From the NCBI RefSeq assembly GCF_042432445.1, contig NZ_JBHLXE010000027.1:1-64000 (forward strand): 64,000 nucleotides of DNA. Direction: 5' to 3'. The notes beneath the pieces are model-generated. The model did not search any database. It was not told where the DNA came from and saw nothing but the letters and a program-made list of their open reading frames with translations. Below are positions 15,391 through 24,861 of this stretch, one piece after another; within the stretch, counting starts at the first letter, position 1, and each line of letters starts with the position of its first letter. The stretch is from Thorsellia kenyensis. GTDB lineage: Bacteria > Pseudomonadota > Gammaproteobacteria > Enterobacterales > Thorselliaceae. The position numbers and the translations under genes are program-made.

Positions 15391-16881
15391 ATGAAACCAG
15401 AGCATATCAGATTGTTAAAAGATAAGTTCTGGCGGTTAAACCACTTGTACTTTATCGTTGACAAAAGCGGTAAAATTGTCCGATTCAAGATGACGGCCGA
15501 GCAACTTGCATACTTTGAGAGCATTCATCACCGCAACATCATTCTAAAAGCGCGTCAGTTAGGGTTCACGACATTAGTTTGTATTATGCAACTCGATGCG
15601 GCGCTGTTTGAGGGAGCTAAATGTGCGCTGATTGCTCATACATTACCTGACGCTAAAAGGTTGTTTAGAGAAAAGGTCAAGTTCGCCTACGACAAGTTGC
15701 CTGATGAAATCAAAGCGGCTAATCCAGCTAGCAATGATGCGGCAGGTGAGCTAGTCTTTCAAAAAGGCGGTTCGGTAACAGTATCAACCTCTTTTAGGGG
15801 TGGTACCTTACGTTATTTGCACATTTCAGAATTTGGAAAGATATGTGCTAAGTATCCGCACAAGGCCCAAGAAATAGTTACTGGTGCGCTTGAAGCTGTC
15901 TCAAAGGATTGTTTCGCGACAATCGAATCAACAGCCGAGGGTAGGAGTGGTTATTTCTTTGAGTTCTCTCAATTAGCCGAAAAAATGCTAAAAATGGGTG
16001 TTACGTTAAGTCCACTTGATTGGAAATTCTTTTTCTTCTCATGGTGGTTAAATCCTGAATACTCTCTTGAGGTGACAGGTAAGTTACCAGACAGATTAAT
16101 TGAGTACTTTGATGAGCTTGAATCAAAGCATGGTATAAAATTAACAGCTGAACAAAAAGCGTGGTACCAAGCGAAAGAGAAAACGCTCGGCACTGACATC
16201 ATGCGTGAGTATCCATCGATACCAGAAGAAGCATTTAAACAATCTATCGAGGGTGCTTACTACGCTAAACAGTTTTTATACCTCTACTCCAATCAACGAA
16301 TCATTGAAAATCTACCTGACAACTCACATCAGCCGGTACACACGTATTGGGACTTGGGGGTGGGAGATTCTACATCGATTTGGTTTGTTAGAAAGATTGG
16401 TACCGAGTGGCACATCATTGACTACTATGAAAATTCAGGCGAGGGCATGAAACACTACTTCAAAGTGCTTAAAGACAAAGGCTATGAGTATGGCAGTCAT
16501 ACCGCACCGCATGATATTCAAAATAGGGAAATGATGAGCGATGCCAAATCACGATTAGAGATAGCACGGCAAGGTTACGAAATTGACGGTGAGATATATA
16601 GCGTTTCTTTCAAAATTGCGCCAAAGGTCAGCGTGGATACAGGTATAGAGGCGGTTCGTGAGTTATTACCTCATTGCGTATTTGATAGCGCCAAGTGCGA
16701 CCAGGGTATAAAGCATCTTGAAGGCTATCGTAAAGAGTGGGACGACAAAAGGGGCTGTTGGAAAGACAAGCCACTTCACGATCATACCTCACATGGTGCT
16801 GATGCTTTTAGATATTTCGCCGTATCAGTTAAAAACAAGGTCGAGTTTGCGACAGAAATCAACTTAGGAACAATTTACTAA
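15391..16881 (+). CDS. terminase large subunit
   Basis: 496 residues. The ATPase domain has a variant Walker A KARQLGFTT (53-61), Walker B LHISE (143-147) with catalytic Glu147, and a coupling motif ESTAEG (179-184). The RNase H-fold nuclease has Asp321 and Asp326 (YWDLGVGDST) and a last acidic residue in HGADAFRY. It powers DNA packaging and cuts concatemers. The TAATG overlap couples it to the portal gene. Confidence 0.95.
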   Translation: MKPEHIRLLKDKFWRLNHLYFIVDKSGKIVRFKMTAEQLAYFESIHHRNIILKARQLGFTTLVCIMQLDAALFEGAKCALIAHTLPDAKRLFREKVKFAYDKLPDEIKAANPASNDAAGELVFQKGGSVTVSTSFRGGTLRYLHISEFGKICAKYPHKAQEIVTGALEAVSKDCFATIESTAEGRSGYFFEFSQLAEKMLKMGVTLSPLDWKFFFFSWWLNPEYSLEVTGKLPDRLIEYFDELESKHGIKLTAEQKAWYQAKEKTLGTDIMREYPSIPEEAFKQSIEGAYYAKQFLYLYSNQRIIENLPDNSHQPVHTYWDLGVGDSTSIWFVRKIGTEWHIIDYYENSGEGMKHYFKVLKDKGYEYGSHTAPHDIQNREMMSDAKSRLEIARQGYEIDGEIYSVSFKIAPKVSVDTGIEAVRELLPHCVFDSAKCDQGIKHLEGYRKEWDDKRGCWKDKPLHDHTSHGADAFRYFAVSVKNKVEFATEINLGTIY

Positions 16882-18248
16882 TGGCTAATGACATCACATT
16901 TACAAGACCAGAGCTGACAAGCGCTTACCCAGTTTGGCAACTGGTAAGAGATGTTTGTCGGGGGCAGCAAGCAGTAAAAGAAAAGGGCAATGACTACTTG
17001 CCTAAATTGGACCCCACTAACGATAGTCCAGAAAATGACGCTAGAAACAAATCATATTTAGAAAGGGCAGTTTTTCTTAATGCGACTGGTACCACTAAAA
17101 ATGGTTACTTGGGCATGGCATTTAGAAAGAACCCACTTATGAATGTAAGTGAAAAATTGGACTTCTTGAAAACGAATGCAGATGGTTCAGGAACTTCAAT
17201 CTACCAACAGGCCCAGAATGTACTTGAGAATGTTTTAGAGGTAGGTAGGCATTTTCTTTACATTGACTACAACAATCAATCGAAACAGGCTCAAATCCTA
17301 TCGTATCCTGCTGAGAATGTGATTAATTGGCGAGTTGACAGAATTAACGGTCGTAATCAATTGGTTCTAGTGGTTTTGAAAGAAATTATCGAAGTGGCTG
17401 ATGGATACGGTTTTAAATCAATCACGCAATATCGTGAATTAAAGCTTGAAGATGGAAAGTTTATTTGTCGGGTTCATCGTGCTAACGATAAAGGCGAACT
17501 TGTCGTTGATGCCACATACACTCCTAATGTTTCAGGTGGTGGCGCATGGGATGAAATCCCTTGTACATTTGTTGGGGCTCAAAATAATGATTCTTCAATC
17601 GATGAATCACCGCTTTTAGATCTGGCGAATATGAACATCGCTCATTATCGCAACAGCGCTGATTATGAAGACAGCGTGTTTTTCTGTGGTCAGGTTCAAC
17701 CATCAATCAGTGGTCTAACTGAAGAATGGCGCAATCATCTTGAAAAATCAGGTGTAAAAATAGGCTCTAGAAATGCTTTATTGCTTCCTGTTGGTGGGGC
17801 TTTTAATTACACACAGGCTCAACCTAATCCACTTGTACGTGAAGCTATGCTTGATAAGCAAGATTTGATGGTAATGCTTGGCGCTAGATTGGTTGAAGCT
17901 AAAAGTAGCAATAAAACAGCCACACAAGCCGAGAATGACGCAAGCGCGCAAACATCTGTTTTGGCGACGTGCGTATCAAACGTTTCAGAGGCTTATACTC
18001 AGGCGATTAAGTTTTGCGCTAAGTACATGAATATCAAAGATGAAGATATCTTGTTTGAGATTAATCGCAAGTTTATTGGCACTGAAATCAACCCTCAAAA
18101 CGTCATGACTTTAGTTTCAGCTTGGCAACAAGGGGCGATTCGCAAAATAGATATGGTTAATCAGTTGCAAAAGGCTGAAATCATCGACCCAGAGGCGAAT
18201 CCTGACGAGATTATGACTGAGCTTGAACAACAAACTCAGTTGATTTGA
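16881..18248 (+). CDS. portal protein, DUF4055 type
   Basis: 455 residues matching the DUF4055 portal group (SAYPVWQLVRDVCRGQQAVKEKG near the start, FLNATGTTKNGYLGMAFRKNP, and a C-terminal KTATQAENDAS helix). It forms the dodecameric ring at the capsid vertex through which DNA is packaged. It sits between terminase and the head morphogenesis gene, as usual. Confidence 0.88.
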   Translation: MANDITFTRPELTSAYPVWQLVRDVCRGQQAVKEKGNDYLPKLDPTNDSPENDARNKSYLERAVFLNATGTTKNGYLGMAFRKNPLMNVSEKLDFLKTNADGSGTSIYQQAQNVLENVLEVGRHFLYIDYNNQSKQAQILSYPAENVINWRVDRINGRNQLVLVVLKEIIEVADGYGFKSITQYRELKLEDGKFICRVHRANDKGELVVDATYTPNVSGGGAWDEIPCTFVGAQNNDSSIDESPLLDLANMNIAHYRNSADYEDSVFFCGQVQPSISGLTEEWRNHLEKSGVKIGSRNALLLPVGGAFNYTQAQPNPLVREAMLDKQDLMVMLGARLVEAKSSNKTATQAENDASAQTSVLATCVSNVSEAYTQAIKFCAKYMNIKDEDILFEINRKFIGTEINPQNVMTLVSAWQQGAIRKIDMVNQLQKAEIIDPEANPDEIMTELEQQTQLI

Positions 18249-18256
18249 GGTGAGTA

Positions 18257-19336
18257 ATGAGCATTAGTCAAAAGCTATTAGATGGATTAATTTATCAAAG
18301 TATATTCATTGATAGATATGGGCGCTCAGCAGCACAAAAATTACTTAGGTCGCTATTAAAACTCGATCCAGTAATTGAGAGAAAGCTACTGGATGCTTTA
18401 GATGGATTGAATGTGTATTCTTTGACGTTATCTCAAATTGAGGAAGCACTACAGCCAATAAATGAGTTGTACTCCAATGAGCTTAATTCAAGGTTTAGTG
18501 AGTTACAAAAGGAGTTAGAGGAGTTTTCTCAAACGGTCAACGAAAAGCAATACGCTCTTTTTGCTTCGATTATTCCAATTGAAATATTATCAAAGATAAT
18601 ATTTGTAGCTGCTTCGGAAACTCTTATAGCAGTAACAGCTGCTGAAAAGCCATTTCAAGGTAGATTGTTAGGAGAATGGGCGGCTAAGTTAGCAGAGGTA
18701 AGTTTAAATAAAATAGTTCAAGCGGTGTATAACGGCTATGTTGAAGGATTAACCAATCAGCAAATTGCTAGAAAAATCATTGGTACCAAAAAAAACAAAT
18801 ACAAAGATGGCATTCTAGAAATTAACAGAAAGAATGTGAATTCAATCGTTAGAACTGCAGTTTCTCATTACGCTTCTACAACACGGACTGAGCTTTTTAA
18901 AGCGAATGAAGAATATATCAAGGGTCAAGTTTGGTGTTCTACTCTTGACACCAGAACTTCTCCAACGTGTATAGCAAGGGATGGAAAAAAATACACGCTT
19001 GATGGTCAGCCAATAGGGCATCAATTGCCATACTTAGGTGGTGCAGGGAAAGCGCATTTTTGTTGTCGCAGTTCAATGGTCCCAATACTCAAATCATGGA
19101 AAGAAATGGGCTTTGACTTCAAGGAGCTTAAGCCTAGTACACGAGCCTCAATGGACGGTCAGGTACCAGAAGATACTAAATACTCCGATTGGATACAAAG
19201 ACAATCATTTGAGCGTCAAGTCCAAGTACTCGGTAAGGAAAGGGCCCTTTTAATGCGAGACGGTGTAACAGTCGAGAAGATGTTCACTGACAATGGCGAG
19301 TTTCTGACATTAGAGCAACTTAAGAAAATTTTATAA
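18257..19336 (+). CDS. minor head protein, Mu gpF-like
   Basis: 359 residues. The C-terminal half has the Mu gpF/SPP1 gp7-like domain: NSIVRTAVSHYASTTRTELF, WCSTLDTRTSPTCIARDGK and the zinc-like AHFCCRSSMVPI. The N-terminal half is helical. It acts in head assembly or DNA ejection, next to the portal. Confidence 0.85.
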   Translation: MSISQKLLDGLIYQSIFIDRYGRSAAQKLLRSLLKLDPVIERKLLDALDGLNVYSLTLSQIEEALQPINELYSNELNSRFSELQKELEEFSQTVNEKQYALFASIIPIEILSKIIFVAASETLIAVTAAEKPFQGRLLGEWAAKLAEVSLNKIVQAVYNGYVEGLTNQQIARKIIGTKKNKYKDGILEINRKNVNSIVRTAVSHYASTTRTELFKANEEYIKGQVWCSTLDTRTSPTCIARDGKKYTLDGQPIGHQLPYLGGAGKAHFCCRSSMVPILKSWKEMGFDFKELKPSTRASMDGQVPEDTKYSDWIQRQSFERQVQVLGKERALLMRDGVTVEKMFTDNGEFLTLEQLKKIL

Positions 19337-19354
19337 TAGCAGTTAAATCAACCG

Positions 19355-19380
19355 AACCCACTCACTGTAGTGGGTTTTTT
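19355..19380 (+). terminator. terminator between head genes
   Basis: AACCCACT-cactgt-AGTGGGTTTTTT. It sits inside the late operon, so Q-modified polymerase must pass it. Confidence 0.8.
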
Positions 19381-19405
19381 CGTTTATAGATAAAGGAAAT
19401 CAATA

Positions 19406-20215
19406 ATGAATAAATTTTTAAGAATGATGATTGAGGCGCAATCAGTAGGGCGCTTATATAGAGATGCTGCGGGTGCAGATGGCTCTGCTGATGGTGGTGC
19501 CGGTGGAGATGCTAACCCTCCAAAAGCTCCTGAAATCACACCTGAAGTACAAACAATTATTGACCAGAAAATTAACGAAGTCACTAATGGCCTTAAAACC
19601 AAAAATAATGAGTTACTTGGCGAGCTTAGGGAGCACAAAGAGAAACTCAAAAACTTTGAGGGATTAGACCCAGTCGCCCTTAAAGCTGTTATGCAACGTT
19701 TTGAAAACGATGAAGAGGCTAAGTTAATTGCCGAGGGCAAAATTGATGAAGTGCTTAATCGCAGAACAGAACGTTTTAGAAGTGAGACGGAGAAGCAACT
19801 TCAAGCGAAAGATGCTGAACTTCAAGCAGCAAGGGAATTTGCCAATAAATTCAGAGGAAGAATGCTTGGGGATTTAGTTCGTGGGATTGCTAGCAAAGCC
19901 GGTGTCCTTTCTGGAGCTGACGAAGATTTGCTTTTACGTGCTCAAGGTATCTTTCAAATCAGTGATGATGGCGAGGCTGTCGCACTGGATAAAGATGGCT
20001 CAGTCATTTACGGCAAAGACGGAAGAACACCGCTTTCAGTGCAAGAGTGGATTGAATCAACCAAAGAAACAGCACCGCATTTATGGCCAACAGCGCAAGG
20101 CACTGGGGCTGGCGGCACAGGTAAGCCAAACAGCAATCTGCCTGCATCATTAGCAGAATGCAAAACTGACGAGCAACGCGTTGCGTGGCTTAATGCAAAC
20201 TCAAAACAAGGATAA
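19406..20215 (+). CDS. capsid scaffold protein
   Basis: 269 residues. A Gly/Ala/Asp-rich N-terminus is followed by a long charged coiled coil (~45-155, ELLGELREHKEKLKNFEGLD, EKQLQAKDAELQAARE) and a flexible Gly-rich C-terminus. Composition and position just before the major capsid gene mark it as scaffold. The shared sequence with other scaffolds is low, as is normal. Confidence 0.8.
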   Translation: MNKFLRMMIEAQSVGRLYRDAAGADGSADGGAGGDANPPKAPEITPEVQTIIDQKINEVTNGLKTKNNELLGELREHKEKLKNFEGLDPVALKAVMQRFENDEEAKLIAEGKIDEVLNRRTERFRSETEKQLQAKDAELQAAREFANKFRGRMLGDLVRGIASKAGVLSGADEDLLLRAQGIFQISDDGEAVALDKDGSVIYGKDGRTPLSVQEWIESTKETAPHLWPTAQGTGAGGTGKPNSNLPASLAECKTDEQRVAWLNANSKQG

Positions 20216-20221
20216 ATAATT

Positions 20222-21181
20222 ATGGCCTTTGACTTAAAAATTTTTAATCAACAAACATATACTGCAATCACTGAATTAGCAGCTCAAAACATCAACGCTT
20301 TTAACGAAGCATCAGCAGGTACCATTATCATCGAGAATAAACCAATCACAGGTGATGAAGCGATTCGTGCAAGTTTTAAAGCGGTAAATGGAATTGTTCG
20401 CAGACGTGATGTGAACTCCGATGCTGATATCGCGTCAGCTCGCTTGCAACAGCTAGTTGATATCGCTATCAAAGTAGCGGCAGGTACCCCTCAGTTACTT
20501 TGGGATAATGCTCAATACAACTGGGTTCAACAAAATCCACAATTAGCAGCATTTACTATCGGTGAGCAACTAGCTAAAGCAAGAACCCTTGATATGGTTA
20601 ACACAGGTATTCGTGCCGCAGTAGCCGCTATTTCAGGAAATGCGGATGTAACTCACGATGGTAGCGCAAATAATGCATCGTTTGCAGGTTTAACTGATGC
20701 AGGCTTTAAATTTGGTGACCGCTCAAGTGCGATTAAGGCTTGGATTATGCATTCAGGCGCTGCAAGTCAGCTTTATCAAAGCGCATTGACTAATAACGAG
20801 CGTTTATTCTCTTATGAGGGGGTAAACATTCAACGTGACCCATTCGGTCGATTAATGGTTGTAACTGACTCAGAAGCGCTAGTTCAAGGCACTGGTGACA
20901 CTCGTAAATTCCGCTCACTTGGCTTAACTGACGCGTCTGTCCGTGTTGCCAATAACGATGACTTTGACGCAGTGTTAGAACGCACCACTGGTAAACAGAA
21001 CATCACAAGTAAGTACCAAGCAGAATGGTCTTATAACGTGAGCGTTCAGGGTTACAAATGGCTGAAAGAAAACGGTGGAGTTTCTCCAACTGATACTGCA
21101 ATTGGTACCTCGGCAAACTGGGAGCGTGTTTCTTCTAGCCATAAAGACACTGCAGGCGTTCTTTATATCAGTAAAGGCTAA
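20222..21181 (+). CDS. major capsid protein
   Basis: 319 residues, Ala-rich, without Cys. It begins DLKIFNQQTYTAITELAAQ and includes VRRRDVNSDADIASARLQQL and IMHSGAASQLYQSAL. Probably an HK97-fold coat protein of the kind that accompanies DUF4055 portals. It has few rare codons and strong translation signals compared with the cargo genes, as expected for the most abundant virion protein. Confidence 0.85.
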   Translation: MAFDLKIFNQQTYTAITELAAQNINAFNEASAGTIIIENKPITGDEAIRASFKAVNGIVRRRDVNSDADIASARLQQLVDIAIKVAAGTPQLLWDNAQYNWVQQNPQLAAFTIGEQLAKARTLDMVNTGIRAAVAAISGNADVTHDGSANNASFAGLTDAGFKFGDRSSAIKAWIMHSGAASQLYQSALTNNERLFSYEGVNIQRDPFGRLMVVTDSEALVQGTGDTRKFRSLGLTDASVRVANNDDFDAVLERTTGKQNITSKYQAEWSYNVSVQGYKWLKENGGVSPTDTAIGTSANWERVSSSHKDTAGVLYISKG

Positions 21182-21205
21182 TTAGCCTTTCAATCATCAA
21201 CACTC

Positions 21206-21223
21206 AAGGGGCTTTCGCCCCTT
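21206..21223 (+). terminator. stem-loop after the capsid gene
   Basis: AAGGGGC-tttc-GCCCCTT with only a short T-run. It may stabilise capsid mRNA or partly terminate. Confidence 0.6.
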
Positions 21224-21243
21224 TGTAATTTATAGGTTCAATT

Positions 21244-21645
21244 ATGAATAAAAAAACACTGTGGTTTATTGCTGGAGTAGCCTCAGCACTACAAATCGAC
21301 TTCGCTAGACGCAATGCTTTAACTATCCGAGATAGTACAGCTTATCGGGACGGTGATTTAATCGAAAAAGCTGATGCTGTATGCGGTGAAGCGCCAAGTG
21401 CTTATTTGGATAAATATGATGTGGCTGATATTGATTTTAGTGGCTTAGAATCAAGTGATGATAAACCAGATAAGCAAACCGAGTTAACATCAAAGCAAAT
21501 TAAGGCGCTTTTAGCTGAAAGAGGCATTGAATTTAATGCAAACGCTAGTAAGGCTGAATTGGTAAAACTGCTTGAAGAATCACAACAAGCCGAAAAGCAA
21601 GGCGCAGATGCAAACATCAACGCTGGCGAGGGTGACAAGGAGTAG
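21244..21645 (+). CDS. head protein with HeH/SAP-like C-terminus
   Basis: 133 residues. A short N-terminal part starts KKTLWFIAGVASALQIDFARR. The C-terminal LTSKQIKALLAERGIEFNA-(N)-ASKAELVKLLEE matches the helix-extension-helix fold found in small phage head proteins. An acidic tail follows. It lies right after the capsid gene, so it is likely a capsid decoration or connector-associated protein. Confidence 0.65.
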   Translation: MNKKTLWFIAGVASALQIDFARRNALTIRDSTAYRDGDLIEKADAVCGEAPSAYLDKYDVADIDFSGLESSDDKPDKQTELTSKQIKALLAERGIEFNANASKAELVKLLEESQQAEKQGADANINAGEGDKE

Positions 21646-21653
21646 AGGTCCTA

Positions 21654-22115
21654 ATGATTGATACAAATATTGATTCACTGGGCTTTAACTCTTACGCAAC
21701 CGTTGAAGAACTCAACAACTACGCTGAGGCACGAGGTATCACTTTAAATGGAAAACCTGAACATCTTTTGATAAGAGCAATGGATTACCTCGAATCAAAA
21801 GAGTATTCAGGCTCACGCATGGAAGCAAGTCAACCGCTGTCTTTTCCACGGATTGGGATAGATAGCGATGTTGATTTATCGATACCGAGGCAAATCATCA
21901 CGGCTCAGTTAATTCTGGCCATTGAAGCAGACAAGGGCGATTTGATGCCGTCACAACACGAGCCTCAGGTTGTCAGCGAATCACTTGGCTCCATGTCAAC
22001 AACTTTCGCAGTCAACTCTGACGGTTTCAAAAAGAAGTTCCCTGCGGTTGATGAACTGCTTAAACCTTTCACGACCAAAGTCAACTTTGGTTCAGCAACT
22101 ATCACAAGGGGGTAG
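21654..22115 (+). CDS. head-tail adaptor, DnaT-like
   Basis: 153 residues with YATVEELNNYAEARGITL, a RAMDYLESKEYSGSR segment and QPLSFPR, typical of the phage DnaT-like/gp6-type adaptor proteins that bind the portal. It is followed closely by the next connector genes. Confidence 0.75.
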   Translation: MIDTNIDSLGFNSYATVEELNNYAEARGITLNGKPEHLLIRAMDYLESKEYSGSRMEASQPLSFPRIGIDSDVDLSIPRQIITAQLILAIEADKGDLMPSQHEPQVVSESLGSMSTTFAVNSDGFKKKFPAVDELLKPFTTKVNFGSATITRG

Positions 22116-22116
22116 T

Positions 22117-22479
22117 ATGGATTATCAAAAAGCTAGGCAAGCAGCAATGAGAATGATCTCCAAAAACGGCATGAAATATAAAGTTATGCGTGGAGGAGGC
22201 ATTGAAATTGTTAACGGCATCGAGCAAGTCAAAGAAGATGAAACCTTTGAAATTCAAGGGGTCAGATTTTCTTATGGTGCGAGGCAAATGCAATACCCAT
22301 CAGAACTTGGAGAAACATTGATTCAAGCAGGCGATGTCAAGATGATGGCTGTTTCTGATAGTGAAATTAAAACAGGTGACTTTGTTTTGATGGATGATAA
22401 AAAGTGGCGAGTTGTAGCCCCTAATCCATTCAAACCAACAGATGTAGTCATCTACTATGAGTTGCAATTGAGGTGTTAA
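22117..22479 (+). CDS. head-tail connector protein
   Basis: 120 residues from ATG 22117 (a GGGGG ribosome site; the upstream in-frame extension overlaps the previous gene). A small beta-rich protein (FSYGARQMQYP, GDFVLMDDKKWRVVAPNPFKPTDVVIYYELQL) in the place of a head-closure (stopper) protein. Called by context and fold impression. Confidence 0.65.
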   Translation: MDYQKARQAAMRMISKNGMKYKVMRGGGIEIVNGIEQVKEDETFEIQGVRFSYGARQMQYPSELGETLIQAGDVKMMAVSDSEIKTGDFVLMDDKKWRVVAPNPFKPTDVVIYYELQLRC

Positions 22480-22893
22480 ATGTCTAATCAATCTGGTTGG
22501 GATATTGATTTCTCTGGGTTAATGCAGAAGTATTCAAGCAGGTTAGATGATTTCGTTAAGATGCTTGGATTAAGAGCTTTAAGTTCGGTTGTTGCTAAAT
22601 CACCTGTTGATACAGGACGATTTAGGGGGAATTGGCATGTGTCATTTAACAAACAAGACATGACCCAATTCGAACTGTTAGATCCTACTGGAGCCATCGC
22701 ACTGAGTACTGGTCAAGCTGTTTTAGATGCTTTTGATTCTGGAGTTGAGGCAATATACATTCAAAACAGTTTGCCTTATGCCATGAAACTTGAAAGCGGT
22801 CATTCAAAACAAGCTCCTATGGGAATGGTTAGAGTGACAGCTACCGAGATTCAAGGGTGGATTGATGAGATATCTAGGGAGTTAAATAGATAA
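22480..22893 (+). CDS. tail completion protein, HK97 gp10-like
   Basis: 137 residues with the family signature KSPVDTGRFRGNWHVSFN and the later YAMKLESGHSKQAPMGMVR. It is a neck or tail-completion protein. It abuts the upstream gene and overlaps the next by one base. Confidence 0.82.
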   Translation: MSNQSGWDIDFSGLMQKYSSRLDDFVKMLGLRALSSVVAKSPVDTGRFRGNWHVSFNKQDMTQFELLDPTGAIALSTGQAVLDAFDSGVEAIYIQNSLPYAMKLESGHSKQAPMGMVRVTATEIQGWIDEISRELNR

Positions 22894-23294
22894 TGCAAAA
22901 GGAAATCAATAATATTATTCGCTCTAAAGTCGCCCAGTATGCCAAATCAAAGGGACTTAAAGTGGCATATCCAAACTGCAATTTTGATAGTAAATCAGAA
23001 ACATATCTTGAATTGCATATCATGCCAGCAACGACCTTATCTATGGATGTCGCAGGGGGTATGAGAACGTATAAAGGTGTGTGTCAGATTAACATCAATA
23101 CTCAGGCAGGAGCTGGAGTATCACAAGTACTTGAAATCGCAAATGAGTTAATTAAGTTGTTTGATTTAAATAATACTTTAAGTGATGACAACATAAAGGT
23201 TCATGTAGTTAGCGTTCCAAACGTACTTCCATCAATCACACAAAACTTCACCTTTACTCAACCTATTAGCTTTAATTATCGAGCTGATATCTAG
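22893..23294 (+). CDS. tail terminator, gpU/DUF4128-like
   Basis: 133 residues with an alpha/beta layout: N-terminal helix, LELHIMPATT strand, GMRTYKGVCQININTQAG, a helix with QVLEIANELIKLF and a C-terminal FTFTQPISFNYRAD strand. This matches the tail terminators that cap the tail tube below the head. Confidence 0.75.
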   Translation: MQKEINNIIRSKVAQYAKSKGLKVAYPNCNFDSKSETYLELHIMPATTLSMDVAGGMRTYKGVCQININTQAGAGVSQVLEIANELIKLFDLNNTLSDDNIKVHVVSVPNVLPSITQNFTFTQPISFNYRADI

Positions 23295-23316
23295 ACTAAA
23301 TATTTAACATTAACGG

Positions 23317-23337
23317 CCGCCTAGTGCGGTTTTTTTA
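23317..23337 (+). terminator. terminator before the tail tube gene
   Basis: CCGC-ctagt-GCGGTTTTTTT. Confidence 0.7.
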
Positions 23338-23357
23338 TTTTTAAAAGAGGAAATTAT

Positions 23358-24017
23358 ATGGCTATTTCATTACCAAATGGCGCAACGCTATCCGCTAGTA
23401 CCAAGTTGCTTGCCGAAGTAAAGTTTACAGCTATCACCAATGCTTTAGCACCAGAAGTTACATTAGCAACTGGTCACGGACTAAAAACAGGTGATGTTGT
23501 TGTCATTAAATCAGGATGGTCCGGTATTAATCAGATTGTTACTGAAATTGAGGTTACTGCTGACAAGGCAAAATTAAAAGAAGTTGATACATCTGACACC
23601 AATAAGTACAACACAGGTGGCGGTGTTGGCTCACTTCAAAAAGTAGATGGTTGGACTGAAATATCTCAGATTAAAGATATTGATTTTTCTGGTGGGGAAC
23701 AACAAACCACCGAGGTTCAATTTCTATCTGATGATAAAGCGCGTCAAATTAATACGTACAAATCACCAAAGGCGGTAAAACTGACGATTGTTCATGATTC
23801 TACTTTGCCGTTCTATCCATTAATGAGAAAGGCTGACGAATCGCAAGCTATTCATGCAATCAAGATGTATGTGCCTAAAGCGAGCGAAAATCGTTATTTT
23901 GCAGGAACAATCTCATTTGATGACACTCCAACATCAAAACAGAATGAAGCTGAAACGATTTCAGCAGGTATAAACGTTGAGTCATCTCGTTTAACTTTCC
24001 ATAAATTCAGCGTGTAG
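23358..24017 (+). CDS. major tail tube protein
   Basis: 219 residues, beta-rich, following the tail terminator as gpV follows gpU in lambda. A Gly/Thr-rich start (LPNGATLSAS), a domain with GHGLKTGDVVVIKSGW, and DIDFSGGEQQTTEVQFLSDD resemble siphovirus tail-tube proteins. The AAGAGG ribosome site is strong. Confidence 0.82.
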   Translation: MAISLPNGATLSASTKLLAEVKFTAITNALAPEVTLATGHGLKTGDVVVIKSGWSGINQIVTEIEVTADKAKLKEVDTSDTNKYNTGGGVGSLQKVDGWTEISQIKDIDFSGGEQQTTEVQFLSDDKARQINTYKSPKAVKLTIVHDSTLPFYPLMRKADESQAIHAIKMYVPKASENRYFAGTISFDDTPTSKQNEAETISAGINVESSRLTFHKFSV

Positions 24018-24049
24018 CTGAGTTATATAAAATATAAAAGTCTAAACTT

Positions 24050-24075
24050 TGCGCTCCCCCGTTCTGGGGTGCGCA
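24050..24075 (+). repeat. long perfect stem-loop after the tail tube gene
   Basis: TTGCGC-t-CCCC / GGGG-t-GCGCAA around a short loop. It has no T-run. It may protect the abundant tube mRNA from 3' decay. Confidence 0.65.
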
Positions 24076-24104
24076 AATAATCAACAATATTTAAAAGGTG
24101 CAAA

Positions 24105-24425
24105 ATGGCTAAATTAACACTAAACCCAAATCCTACATTTAAACTAAAAGTAAAAATACCAGTACCAGGCAAAGGCAATGCAGACGTTGAGTTCACGTTT
24201 AAACATCATTCCAGAGAGAAACTTACAGAGCTAATGGAAATTGATAGTGATGATGACATTAGCAATCAAGAGTATCTAGCTAGGTTTGTTTCTGATTGGG
24301 ATTTAGATGATAAGTTTAATGAAGATAATTTCAAAATTTTACTTGATAGTTACCCTAGAGCTGCTAATGCAATTATGGAAGCCTACACACAAGAAATGGT
24401 AGGCGCTCGCGAAAAAAACTATTAG
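24105..24425 (+). CDS. tail assembly chaperone G
   Basis: 106 residues, the unshifted product. A beta-rich start (FKLKVKIPVPGKGNADVEFTFK), then an acidic helical part. It is the lambda gpG equivalent by position between tail tube and tape measure and by the frameshift signal at its 3' end. It coats the tape-measure protein during tail assembly. Confidence 0.85.
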   Translation: MAKLTLNPNPTFKLKVKIPVPGKGNADVEFTFKHHSREKLTELMEIDSDDDISNQEYLARFVSDWDLDDKFNEDNFKILLDSYPRAANAIMEAYTQEMVGAREKNY

Positions 24426-24724
24426 AGGTCGCAAAAGCTTTATATCAGCAAGTTGATGAATCGGCTCTGGCTTCATTTGGTTTTTCTGCAGATGATTTTA
24501 GTATTGATGTTTATCCAGAAAATGAATTAAGCGTGACAATATTTCAGCGTTTAGGTACCCAATGGCGCTACTCTTTCGGTGGCGCCACTGGTCTAGATTA
24601 CAACGCTTTACCTGCGATTTTCGATCTACTTGGTATCAAAAAGAAAAAGCGACCGCAAATTTTTAGTGATCTTCAAATCATGGAATCAGCCGCCTTGGCT
24701 GAAATCCATAAATCAAACAAATAG
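24105..24724 (+). CDS. G-T fusion made by programmed -1 frameshift
   Basis: A slippery heptamer A-AAA-AAC lies at 24413-24419, four bases before the G stop. Slipping back one base joins residue 105 of G to a 101-codon open frame (24419-24721) that begins LLEVAKALYQQVDES and ends AEIHKSNK. The T part has no good start of its own (only a GTG at 24533, mid-domain). It contains FQRLGTQWRYSFGG, as in T-domains that recruit tube subunits. Fusion length ~206 residues. This is the lambda G/G-T mechanism. Confidence 0.88.
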
Positions 24725-24750
24725 CCTCGACTAATCATCGGGGCTTTTTT
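24723..24750 (+). terminator. terminator after G-T
   Basis: AGCCtCG-actaatcat-CGgGGCT and T-run. Confidence 0.7.
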
Positions 24751-24758
24751 ATGCGCCA

Positions 24759-24861
24759 CGCACGGCGAAATACATACATAGAGCTTTACGGAATGAGTCA
24801 ATGGGATAAGTAGTTAATTCTAACTCTGTGGGCTACATATCCGTGCGCTTTGGCTCATTCC
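24759..24861 (+). promoter_or_regulatory. structured leader of the antirepressor-like gene
   Basis: Two interleaved complementary pairs: CGCACGG (24759-24765) with CCGTGCG (24841-24847), and GGAATGAG (24790-24797) with CTCATTCC (24854-24861). The last arm ends directly before the AAGGAG ribosome site of the next gene. The order A-B-A'-B' allows a pseudoknot or switching, and pairing of B could expose or hide the ribosome site. Confidence 0.55.
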
